DNA from: Candidatus Doudnabacteria bacterium
GTDB taxonomy: Bacteria; Patescibacteriota; Doudnabacteria; UBA920
Length of the DNA: 36,061 nt
Assembly (NCBI GenBank): GCA_016788665.1
Contig: JAEUSF010000010.1
Location: forward strand, 1-36,061
Reading direction: 5' to 3'
The position numbers and the translations under genes are program-made. Below the pieces are notes generated by a model. That model had not been told where the DNA came from and ran no database searches. It saw only the letters and a list, made by a program, of their open reading frames with translations. Shown in pieces: positions 1 through 6,937 of the stretch (position 1 is the first letter of the stretch; each line of letters begins with the position of its first letter).

Positions 1-240
1 GGTGTTGCCATCAATCCTTCCAATGCCAATATTATATACGTTCTTACAGGAGATGGTAATGGTGGCACCAACTGGGGTTATTATGTAAAAGAAAGAGGAT
101 GCGGCGTGTATAAATCAACAGACGGGGGCTTAAGTTTTCAAACGCAGGCATTGCCGTTTTCTGGAGCGTTCGTAAATTTTTTGCTAATGAACCCTAATCT
201 GTCGCAGATAGTATATGCAGGCGGGTATAATATAGAGTAG
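1..240 (+). CDS. BNR/Asp-box repeat protein, 3' end only
   Basis: Frame 1 is open from the first base to a TAG at 238-240, giving 79 residues of a protein whose start lies outside the window. It contains NIIYVLTGDG and GVYKSTDGGLSF; the latter is a classic Asp-box (S-x-D-x-G-x-x-F/W) of sialidase or VPS10-like beta-propellers, which are usually extracytoplasmic. The chain stops at IVYAGGYNIE, just where the next blade would normally continue with a residue run leading to another Asp-box. The protein may therefore be truncated. The precise family cannot be named from this fragment. Confidence 0.7.
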   Translation, partial: GVAINPSNANIIYVLTGDGNGGTNWGYYVKERGCGVYKSTDGGLSFQTQALPFSGAFVNFLLMNPNLSQIVYAGGYNIE

Positions 241-279
241 GTTGAGTCCAAAGGCCTTATAGGGCAGGTAAGTTAGAAT

Positions 280-322
280 GGAATGAAGAATCAAGAATTT
301 AGAATTTAGAATTAAGACATAA
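280..322. repeat. short tandem AT-rich repeat before frr
   Basis: The gap before frr contains a sevenfold-type degenerate tandem (AGAATTT, AGAATTT, AGAATTA) running into the frr start. It resembles the arms of the longer intergenic inverted repeats elsewhere in this window, but here only one arm is visible. No Shine-Dalgarno sequence precedes the ATG at 327. Confidence 0.5.
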
Positions 323-326
323 AATT

Positions 327-884
327 ATGACAGATGGTATAATAAATACTCATAAAGCTAGCTTTGAGAAAGTTATGGAGCATTATGTTCATGATCTTTC
401 CTCGGTTCGAACCGGCCGGGCAAACCCTGCTATTCTAAATACAGTTATGGTAGAAAGCTATGGCAGTAAAATGTCTATTGAGCATGTGGCTTCCGTAACA
501 GTGAGTGACGCTAGGACTTTGACGATTTCTCCTTGGGACAAGGGTCAGCTTCAGGCAATAGATAAGGCAATTCAAATGGCTAATTTGGGATTTAATCCTT
601 CAAACGATGGACAGGTTCTGCGCATAACTTTGCCAGCTTTAAATGAGGAAAGAAGAAAAGAAATGGTTAAGTCAGTTGGGCAAATAGCAGAAAAAGCCCG
701 TATAGGTATAAGAAACGTACGGGAAGATATTATAAAAGAAATGAAAAGAGCTGAGGGCGATGGAAAAATAAGTAAGGACGATTTAACCGGCGGACAGAAA
801 AAACTGCAAGAAATAGTAGACAAGTACAACGAAGAGATAAAGAAACATGCGGATAGTAAAGAGAAAGAAGTAATGACCGTGTAG
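327..884 (+). CDS. frr: ribosome recycling factor
   Basis: Ribosome recycling factor acts with EF-G after termination to split the ribosome from mRNA and deacylated tRNA. The 185-residue length equals the family norm. Conserved stretches include VRTGRANPA (about residues 27-35) in the first long helix, TISPWDK in the second domain, LPALNEERRKE, and the C-terminal helix GGQKKLQEIVDKYNEEIKK. The ATG at 327 has no Shine-Dalgarno motif upstream, only AT-rich repeat sequence. In most bacteria frr is followed by uppS, cdsA and dxr; here it is followed by a decayed nuclease gene and then rseP. Confidence 0.97.
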   Translation: MTDGIINTHKASFEKVMEHYVHDLSSVRTGRANPAILNTVMVESYGSKMSIEHVASVTVSDARTLTISPWDKGQLQAIDKAIQMANLGFNPSNDGQVLRITLPALNEERRKEMVKSVGQIAEKARIGIRNVREDIIKEMKRAEGDGKISKDDLTGGQKKLQEIVDKYNEEIKKHADSKEKEVMTV

Positions 885-897
885 TACACAGATAAAA

Positions 898-925
898 GAT
901 ATCACGAATCCACAGATTGTATGCC
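898..925 (+). repeat. left inverted arm flanking GxxExxY pseudogene
   Basis: This stretch begins GATATCACGAATCCACAGAT. It is matched by the reverse complement of 1292-1319 (GATTGCACTAATTCACAGAT at its start), with about four of five positions identical by eye. The two arms point toward each other across the broken GxxExxY gene. Confidence 0.55.
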
Positions 926-929
926 ATAA

Positions 930-1291
930 GATTTTATAAATTCTTTGACGCATAAAATTATTGGTTCTTTATATGAGGCCTATAATGAGATTGGTTTTGG
1001 ATATCAGGAAAAGCGCTATTACAGGGGGTTGGAATAAAGTTTAAAAAGAATAACTTGAATTATGCTGCGCAGCTCTATTAAAATTTAACTGTTGATGGGC
1101 AAGTAATTGGAAAATATTTTATTGATTTTTTGGTTGAAAATAAAATTGTTGTGGAAATAAAAGTAGCAAATGCAGTTTACCCTCAACATATAAAACAAGT
1201 TTTACATTATCTGAGAGACCATAAACTCAAAGTTGGAATTATAGGTGTGTTTTCAAAATCTGGTGTTATTATTAAACGGGTTGCAAATTAG
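930..1291 (+). pseudogene. GxxExxY-family protein, broken by a frameshift and a nonsense codon
   Basis: Three reading segments together reconstruct a GxxExxY family protein (a small PD-(D/E)XK-like nuclease family). The first, from about 930, reads LTHKIIGSLYEAYNEIGFGY then QEKRYYRG and ends at TAA. After a frame change near 1020-1031 it continues GIKFKKNNLNYAAQLY, meets TAA at 1079-1081, and resumes in the same frame as NLTVDGQVIGKYFIDFLVE, VVEIK and HIKQVLHYLRDHKLKVGII up to the TAG at 1289-1291. The GxxxxE-like helix, the D of IDFLVE and the E-x-K of VVEIK match the family layout. One frameshift plus one nonsense codon make a functional product unlikely. No start codon is assigned. Confidence 0.85.
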
Positions 1292-1319
1292 CGCTACAAA
1301 TCTGTGAATTAGTGCAATC
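1292..1319 (-). repeat. right inverted arm flanking GxxExxY pseudogene
   Basis: This is the inverted partner of 898-925. On the plus strand it carries CTACAAATCTGTGAATTAGT, starting right after the pseudogene stop codon. A related sequence, CACAAATCTGCGAAATCTAG, recurs in the mreB-mreC gap at about 5530. Confidence 0.55.
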
Positions 1320-1336
1320 TATGATCGGTGTATAAA

Positions 1337-2467
1337 ATGATTATTACAATACTAATTTTTATAGCAATTTTAGGACTCTTAGTTTTTGTTCATGAGCTGG
1401 GGCACTTTTTGGTTGCCAAGAAGTCAGGTATGGCAGTACATGAATTTGGTTTTGGCTTTCCGCCTCGCGTTGTAGGCATTCAAAAGATTGACGGTAAATG
1501 GAAATTGTTTTTTGGTAAAAGTAAGGAAGAGGGCATTAATAAGGACACGGAGAATACTATTTATTCCATAAATCTTATACCTTTGGGAGGGTTTGTAAGA
1601 ATTATGGGTGAAAATAACGAGCACGCAGAGGATGGAAGAAGTTTTATTAACAAACCTTTTTGGTCAAGATTTTTTACATTGGTTGCCGGTGTAGTAATGA
1701 ATTGGTTTTTGGCTGGGTTATTGTTTTCAATAATTTTAATGGTTGGTTTTAAAGTTTCGGGTACGGCACCTTTGTCTGTGCCAGCTGGTGCTGCTATTTC
1801 TGAGCCTAGGGTAACCATAGCTAGAGTTTTACAAGGTAGTCCGGCAGAAAAAGCTGGTTTAAAGCGAAACGATGTATTGTTGTCTTTAGACGGCCGAACA
1901 TTTGAAAATGCATCAGAAGCAAGGAAATATCTGTTGGAAAATAAAGGCAGAACATTTGACTTTGAAATTGAGAGAGGAAGCGAAGATAGACATTTTCAAG
2001 TAGAATCTTTACAGGATCCAGGGGAAAACCAGGGGCCAACAGGTATTTCTATAGACGATTTAAAAGATGTAAGGGTGAGCCCTGTTTATGCTTTGGTTGG
2101 TGGTTATACACAAACCTTTGTATTTACCAAAGAAATTTTCTCCGGCCTCGGCAAGTTGTTTGTATCTAAACAAGCTTTAAATGACGTGGGTGGTCCGGTT
2201 AAAATTGGACAATTGGTAGGAGAAGTTAGGCATTATGGAATTTTGCCTCTTACTGAGTTTACAGCTTTTTTGTCTTTGAATCTCGCTGTTTTAAACATTT
2301 TGCCTTTCCCGGCTTTGGATGGAGGCAGAATTTTATTTTTAATAATAGAAAAGGTGCGGGGAAAGAAAAATAATCAAAAGGTTGAGCAGTTTTTCAATGC
2401 TGCTGGATTTGCTCTCCTATTGGTGCTTATGGTGGTTGTAACCATTAAAGATTTGGTAACGGGCTAA
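1337..2467 (+). CDS. rseP: RIP-type site-2 zinc metalloprotease (RseP-like)
   Basis: This is an M50-family intramembrane protease that cleaves transmembrane segments, classically anti-sigma factors. From the ATG at 1337 the first membrane helix carries the zinc site HELGH (residues 19-23). A PDZ domain follows in the middle (VTIARVLQGSPAEKAGLKRND). The second zinc motif is NILPFPALDGG near residue 320, followed by a final membrane helix. Length (376 residues) is normal. A GTG at 1328 would add three residues; ATG is preferred because the hydrophobic helix follows it directly. The gene is two bases from the next one, so an operon with the unknown gene and proS is likely. Its substrate is not identifiable here. 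Confidence 0.93.
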   Translation: MIITILIFIAILGLLVFVHELGHFLVAKKSGMAVHEFGFGFPPRVVGIQKIDGKWKLFFGKSKEEGINKDTENTIYSINLIPLGGFVRIMGENNEHAEDGRSFINKPFWSRFFTLVAGVVMNWFLAGLLFSIILMVGFKVSGTAPLSVPAGAAISEPRVTIARVLQGSPAEKAGLKRNDVLLSLDGRTFENASEARKYLLENKGRTFDFEIERGSEDRHFQVESLQDPGENQGPTGISIDDLKDVRVSPVYALVGGYTQTFVFTKEIFSGLGKLFVSKQALNDVGGPVKIGQLVGEVRHYGILPLTEFTAFLSLNLAVLNILPFPALDGGRILFLIIEKVRGKKNNQKVEQFFNAAGFALLLVLMVVVTIKDLVTG

Positions 2468-2468
2468 T

Positions 2469-3080
2469 ATGTGGGAAAGAAAGCCTGAATTTCAAAATGC
2501 AGCAGATGCGAGTTTTGCGAAAAAAGTTAACCCCGAATCAAGTACGTCGGGCAGTTTAAATGCTTCCGAAAGTTCTTTGGCTAGGGTGCCCGAAAAACTC
2601 CAAGTTGTAGACCTAACAGCAGAAGAAAAAGAGGTTATTTCGGAATTAGGCGGTTCAAAAAAATTCCTGAAAGAATTTTTAAGTAGGGAAAGTTTCTATG
2701 TTTTTGAACATATGCTTTTAAAGTTAGTAAACCCTGAAAGTTTAAAAGCAATAGAAGAAGAATACGCCAAGGAGTTTAATAGCATTTCGAATTTCAAGGC
2801 GGAAGGTATAGTAGAGGCGTATAGGGAAGCCTTAAACCGAGTAAGGTTTTATATGTATGTGAGAAATAATTCCAGCAAGGTGCAGGACGATTTGAAGTTG
2901 GGCACTCAGCAAAAAGAAATCTTTAGAATTTGTTTTTTAAATAAAGAGCCGCGTGTACGTTTAAAAGAACGGGCTCTGTTTGCAAACGACAGCGATCACG
3001 CTCTTATGCAAAAGCATTTTAGGGTGTTAAGTTTGTTGAATGAATATTATAAAAATTTTAATCGGCAAGGAGATATATGA
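2469..3080 (+). CDS. uncharacterised protein between rseP and proS
   Basis: I do not recognise this 203-residue protein. The first 45 residues are polar and low in complexity (many S, N, E, K). The rest is predicted by eye to be largely helical with alternating charged and hydrophobic residues, and no membrane segment or catalytic motif is visible. It begins one base after the rseP stop and overlaps proS by four bases (ATGA at 3077), so it is probably translationally coupled to both. Its last codons include the AAGGAG that serves as the proS ribosome binding site. Confidence 0.8.
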   Translation: MWERKPEFQNAADASFAKKVNPESSTSGSLNASESSLARVPEKLQVVDLTAEEKEVISELGGSKKFLKEFLSRESFYVFEHMLLKLVNPESLKAIEEEYAKEFNSISNFKAEGIVEAYREALNRVRFYMYVRNNSSKVQDDLKLGTQQKEIFRICFLNKEPRVRLKERALFANDSDHALMQKHFRVLSLLNEYYKNFNRQGDI

Positions 3081-4303
3081 AGCAATCACAATATTTTTTA
3101 AAGACTAGTAAGACCAAGCCTGCGGAAGATGTTTCAATAAATGCTGTTTTTTTGGAACAGGGCGGTTATGTGCAAAAAGTTATGGCAGGAGTTTATGCCT
3201 ATTTGCCTTTGGGTCAACGAGTTTTACAAAAGGTGGAAAAAATTGTCCGGGAAGAAATGAATACGATTGGAGCCGGTGAAATATTTTTGCCTTCTTTGCA
3301 CCCTAAGGCTAACTGGGAAACTACCGGTAGGTGGGGTACTTTAGATATACTTTTTAAAGTTAAGTCACAGCATTCTTATGAGTATGCCTTGGGTCCCACT
3401 CACGAAGAGCTTGTTACACCTATGGCGCAGGCAGTGATACAAAGTTATAAGGACTTGCCATCGGCGGTTTATCAGATTCAGACGAAGTTTAGAGATGAGG
3501 CTAGGGCAAAAAGTGGTCTTTTAAGAGGTAGGGAATTTAGAATGAAAGATTTGTACAGTTTCCATGCCTCAAGTCAGGATTTGGCAAAATATTACGAGAC
3601 TGTTGTTGTGCCTGCCTATCTAAAAATATTTGAGCGATTGGGACTAAAAGCTATTTACACAGAGGCATCGGGTGGAAGTTTTAGTAAATTCTCGCATGAA
3701 TTTCAGGTGGAAATCGAAAGTGGCGAGGACACCATATACATTTGTGACAAATGCAAAATGGCAAAAAATAAAGAAGTCTTTTCTGAAGATGTAGAATGCA
3801 CTAACTGTGGCAAAACTTCGTGGCGACAAACTATGGCGTCGGAGGTTGGAAATATTTTCAAATTAGAAACGAAATTTTCCGAAAGCTTCAATTTGCAATT
3901 TACTGACCAGGATGGAAGCAAAAAACCTGTTATAATGGGTTGTTATGGGATAGGCACTTCTAGAGCAATGGGTGTAATAGTGGAAAAATTTCATGACGAA
4001 AAAGGCATAATATGGCCAGAAAGCGTGGCGCCTTTTAGAATTCATCTTTTGTCTCTTAGGGGTGCGGAAAAAGAAGCCGAAGACTTGTATGAGTCTTTAT
4101 TAAATAGTGGAATTGAGGTATTATACGATGACAGGGATATAAGTGCCGGAGCTAAATTTGCCGATTCCGACCTAATTGGCATACCTTACAGGGTAATTGT
4201 GTCCCCGAAGACAATCGAACAGGAAAGTGTGGAGATAAAAAAGAGAAGCGAACAAGGTTCCAAGTTGGTAAAAATAGATGAGATTTTAAATTCCTTACAA
4301 TAA
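3077..4303 (+). CDS. proS: prolyl-tRNA synthetase, short form without editing insert
   Basis: This class II synthetase charges tRNA-Pro. Visible motifs are GPTHE (residues 106-110), motif 2 as FRDEARAKSGLLRGREFRMK (138-157), motif 3 as GCYGIGTSRAMG (288-299), and a C-terminal anticodon-binding domain (EVLYDDRDISAGAKFADSDL). Bacterial ProRS is usually near 565 residues because an INS editing domain sits between motifs 2 and 3. Here, at 408 residues, that domain is missing. Its place is taken by about 30 residues holding two CxxC pairs (C223/C226 and C241/C244) that look like a small zinc ribbon. AAGGAG lies about six bases before the ATG, a clear ribosome binding site. Ala-tRNA-Pro editing would have to be absent or done in trans. 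Confidence 0.95.
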   Translation: MKQSQYFLKTSKTKPAEDVSINAVFLEQGGYVQKVMAGVYAYLPLGQRVLQKVEKIVREEMNTIGAGEIFLPSLHPKANWETTGRWGTLDILFKVKSQHSYEYALGPTHEELVTPMAQAVIQSYKDLPSAVYQIQTKFRDEARAKSGLLRGREFRMKDLYSFHASSQDLAKYYETVVVPAYLKIFERLGLKAIYTEASGGSFSKFSHEFQVEIESGEDTIYICDKCKMAKNKEVFSEDVECTNCGKTSWRQTMASEVGNIFKLETKFSESFNLQFTDQDGSKKPVIMGCYGIGTSRAMGVIVEKFHDEKGIIWPESVAPFRIHLLSLRGAEKEAEDLYESLLNSGIEVLYDDRDISAGAKFADSDLIGIPYRVIVSPKTIEQESVEIKKRSEQGSKLVKIDEILNSLQ

Positions 4304-4410
4304 AATAAAAATTCAAAAATAAAAAATCAAAATGACAATGCAAATTTTAAAAATTGCACTAACATTTTGAGTTTTTATTTGAAATTTTTTATTTCGATTT
4401 TTAAATTTTA
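4304..4410. repeat. long imperfect inverted repeat between proS and mreB
   Basis: The gap consists almost wholly of two arms that are imperfect reverse complements. The left arm runs roughly 4304-4350 and the right arm roughly 4351-4398. The core GTGCAATTTT of the folded right arm faces ATGCAAATTTT of the left, and CTCAAAATG faces ATCAAAATG. Each arm is built from degenerate short units of the AAATTCAAAAATAAAAAATC type. It would fold into a long AU-rich hairpin just before the mreB start. No gene or Shine-Dalgarno site is visible. Confidence 0.65.
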
Positions 4411-4417
4411 AATTTTT

Positions 4418-5470
4418 GTGTTTGATTCATTTTACAAAAAATTTTCTACTGACATAGGTATAGATTTGGGTACGGCCAATACGCTTGTGTATGTTAAAGG
4501 TAAGGGTATAGTCATAAATGAGCCTAGTGTGGTGGCTATTAACCAGCGTACTAAGCAGATTTTGGCTATTGGAGACGAAGCAAGGCGTATGGTGGGTCGG
4601 ACGCCTCCTCATATTGTTGCAACCAGGCCTTTGGTTGACGGAGTGATTTCGGACTTTGAAGTCACGGAGGCAATGCTTAGGTATTTTATTGACAAGGTTC
4701 ATAACCAAACCTTTTCTTTTTTAAGGCGACCCAGGGTCGTTATAGGCATACCTTCGGGTGTGACTGAAGTAGAAAAAAGAGCGGTTATAGACGCAGCTGT
4801 GAACGCAGGTGCGGCTAGGGCTTTTTTAATTGAAGAACCTATGGCAGCCGCTATTGGTAGCCGCCTGCCAGTGCAGGATCCTACAGGTTGTATGATTGTG
4901 GACATAGGCGGAGGAACGGCAGAGATTGCGGTTATTTCATTGGGCGGTATAGTTATTTCTAAAAGCATTCGAATAGCAGGCGATGAAATGAATGAAAATA
5001 TTATACAATATGCCCGAGATAAATTTAATTTATTAATTGGGGTAAGAACAGCGGAAGAGATAAAAATTCGCATTGGTTCAGCTTATCCGCTTAATGAGGT
5101 TATGACGCTTGAAGTACGGGGAAGGGATCTTTTAACAGGTTTACCAAAAGCGGTGATAATGAACGACACTCAAGCCCGGGATGCGCTTTCTCATAGCTTA
5201 AAAACAATAGTAAATAATATAAAGGCGGTTATAGAGGGCATTCCGCCCGAGCTTATAGCCGATATTATGCACAGAGGCATGGTTTTGGCTGGTGGCGGAG
5301 CATTGCTTAGGGGTTTTGACAGACTTATACATGAAGCTACTGACATGCCTGTCTCTGTGGCCGAGGACCCTTTAACCTGTGTGGCACGCGGTGCTGGTGT
5401 GGTGGTTGAGAGCTTGGAAACTTTAAAGGATGTGCTTTTGCCGACCGAGTTTGGAAATGTCCCTCGTTAG
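4418..5470 (+). CDS. mreB: rod-shape actin homologue MreB
   Basis: MreB polymerises under the inner membrane with ATP and guides lateral wall synthesis. The 350-residue length is normal. The actin-fold signatures are present: phosphate loop DIGIDLGTANT near the N-terminus, VIGIPSGVTEVEKRAV, phosphate 2 loop VDIGGGTAEIAVISLGG, and the adenosine motif VLAGGGALLRGFDR. The start is GTG at 4418; no ATG lies in frame upstream and the next residues (FDSFYKKFSTDIGIDLG) match usual MreB N-termini. It heads a mreB-mreC-mreD-mrdA group, although the gap to mreC holds a repeat element. Confidence 0.97.
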   Translation: MFDSFYKKFSTDIGIDLGTANTLVYVKGKGIVINEPSVVAINQRTKQILAIGDEARRMVGRTPPHIVATRPLVDGVISDFEVTEAMLRYFIDKVHNQTFSFLRRPRVVIGIPSGVTEVEKRAVIDAAVNAGAARAFLIEEPMAAAIGSRLPVQDPTGCMIVDIGGGTAEIAVISLGGIVISKSIRIAGDEMNENIIQYARDKFNLLIGVRTAEEIKIRIGSAYPLNEVMTLEVRGRDLLTGLPKAVIMNDTQARDALSHSLKTIVNNIKAVIEGIPPELIADIMHRGMVLAGGGALLRGFDRLIHEATDMPVSVAEDPLTCVARGAGVVVESLETLKDVLLPTEFGNVPR

Positions 5471-5566
5471 TTTGTAGATGCGCTGATCGAGCGTGATATT
5501 TGGGATAAAAAATAAAAAACTTATTCGGCACAAATCTGCGAAATCTAGCGCCATCCGCGTATCTTT
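5471..5566. repeat. degenerate inverted repeat element between mreB and mreC
   Basis: The gap contains CACAAATCTGCGAAATCTAG followed by CGCCATCCGCGTATC, similar to the right arm flanking the GxxExxY pseudogene. The left part (TAGATGCGCTGATCGAGCGT and onward) is a plausible, weaker inverted partner. No gene lies between the arms, so this looks like an element without cargo. A related single arm (ATATGCGGATGGTGAGATCG) lies in the dcd-dut gap near 18131. Confidence 0.45.
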
Positions 5567-5573
5567 GAGCTAT

Positions 5574-6371
5574 ATGAAGTTTATTTATACAAAAGCCTTT
5601 GCGATATTTTTTATTTGCCTTGCCATTTTGGCTTTTTTGATGTTTTTAAATAGTAGAGGTGCATTGGGGCAGATACAAAAGTTTTTTCTAAAAATGCCTG
5701 AGCCGGCCGTTAAAGCCGGGGCGTATGCCACTGGTTCAATTAAGAGTTTTTTTTCCGTACTATATAATTTAAAACAGCTTTCTACAGAAAATACAGAACT
5801 TAAGAACCGGGTTGTGGAATTAAAAACTTCTTTAACGCAAGCTGAGGGTGATATTCGGGATAATGAAATTTTACGTAAAGAATTAGGTTTTAAAAAAACT
5901 TCCAAGTTAAGTTTGGTGCCGTGTGAGGTTATGTCATCAAATATATTAAATTTGACTGACACTTTGGTTTTAAACTGCGGGAGCGACGAGGGGGTAAAAG
6001 AGGGGCAGGTGGTAATGGCGCAGGGGCATGTGGTAGGAAAAATTATTTATACAAATAAAAATACTTCTACGGCCCGCTTGGCTACCTCTTCCAAGTTTTT
6101 GATCGACGCGAGGGTAAGTAAAACAGGACAAAGTGCCGTAGTGGAAGGATCCTTTAGTTCAGGCATGCTCTTAAATCAAATTCCTCAGTCAGCTCCGTTA
6201 GAAAAAGGATGGCTTATAGTTACGGCGGGTATAAATTCTCAAGTGCCCAAAGATTTGCTTATTGGTGAAGTTGGGGAAGTTGTTTCTACTTCTAATGACC
6301 TTTTTAAAAAAGCTAGTCTGCTTACCCCGGTAGACTTTAGTAACTTGCAGTTTGTATATGTGGCTCAGTAG
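5574..6371 (+). CDS. mreC: rod-shape determining protein MreC
   Basis: MreC is a bitopic periplasmic-side scaffold of the elongasome that binds PBP2. From the ATG at 5574 it is 265 residues long. A membrane helix occupies about residues 6-24 (FAIFFICLAILAFLMFLNS), then a coiled coil (LKQLSTENTELKNRVVELK), then the beta-rich MreC core (EVMSSNILNLTDTLVLNCGS, EGVKEGQVVMAQG, VGKII). The frame stays open upstream to 5493, but those codons lie in repeat-like sequence and would put a charged stretch before the helix, so the later ATG is preferred. Confidence 0.92.
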   Translation: MKFIYTKAFAIFFICLAILAFLMFLNSRGALGQIQKFFLKMPEPAVKAGAYATGSIKSFFSVLYNLKQLSTENTELKNRVVELKTSLTQAEGDIRDNEILRKELGFKKTSKLSLVPCEVMSSNILNLTDTLVLNCGSDEGVKEGQVVMAQGHVVGKIIYTNKNTSTARLATSSKFLIDARVSKTGQSAVVEGSFSSGMLLNQIPQSAPLEKGWLIVTAGINSQVPKDLLIGEVGEVVSTSNDLFKKASLLTPVDFSNLQFVYVAQ

Positions 6372-6403
6372 AAATTTTTATATTTATTAAGAGCGAGTTT
6401 CAA

Positions 6404-6937
6404 ATGGGCATGTATAAAAATATAGGTTATTTATTTTTAGCATTTTTACTTTACGCTTTGAACGCTGGGTTTTTTAGAAATTTTGAATTTTTCGGAGTAC
6501 TACCTAATCTTTTGTTGTTACTGTTAGTGTATACGGCTTTGGAAGACGAGGATTATTTTTTCTTGGGGTTTGGTTTTTTTACGGGGTTGGTTTTGGATTT
6601 TGCCACTCAAGTTTTTGTGGGTAGTTTTGCTCTCGGATTTTTGTTTGCGGCCTTGCTTTTAAGGCAGATAAGTCAAAACATAATTAGTTTGGAGAGGAAT
6701 TGGAAATTTTTACCATTAATGCTTGGTGTCGCACAGTTGGTAGTTTACGCCTGGATTTTTTTCTTAAACGGATTAGCCCACAGGTTTGGGCATGCCCAAG
6801 TTTTTTTCGAAGCCAAATATTTGCTAAATCGGTTTGGTTGGGAATTTTTGTATAATTTGGCACTTATGTATCCGGTTTGGAAATTGGCAGAAATACCTAA
6901 GGTTTTACAAGTAAAATTTTCGGGACGGATAAAATAA
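6404..6937 (+). CDS. mreD: rod-shape determining membrane protein MreD
   Basis: This 177-residue, very hydrophobic protein has about five or six membrane segments (for example LFLAFLLYALNAGFF and VLPNLLLLLLVYTALE) and the family pattern of a short loop followed by FFLGFGFFTGLVLDF. MreD is an integral partner of MreC and PBP2 in lateral wall synthesis. Its stop overlaps the ATG of mrdA (ATAATGA around 6935), so the two are likely coupled. Sequence identity is low in this family; position between mreC and mrdA supports the call. Confidence 0.9.
   Translation: MGMYKNIGYLFLAFLLYALNAGFFRNFEFFGVLPNLLLLLLVYTALEDEDYFFLGFGFFTGLVLDFATQVFVGSFALGFLFAALLLRQISQNIISLERNWKFLPLMLGVAQLVVYAWIFFLNGLAHRFGHAQVFFEAKYLLNRFGWEFLYNLALMYPVWKLAEIPKVLQVKFSGRIK

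Noticed and set aside
280-322. CRISPR-like array in the AT-rich tandem repeats.
   Set aside because: Units are short, degenerate and without unique spacers of constant length, and no cas genes are in the window.
4699-5073. Long minus-strand open frame inside mreB.
   Set aside because: It is a shadow of a highly conserved plus-strand gene, and its translation has no family pattern.
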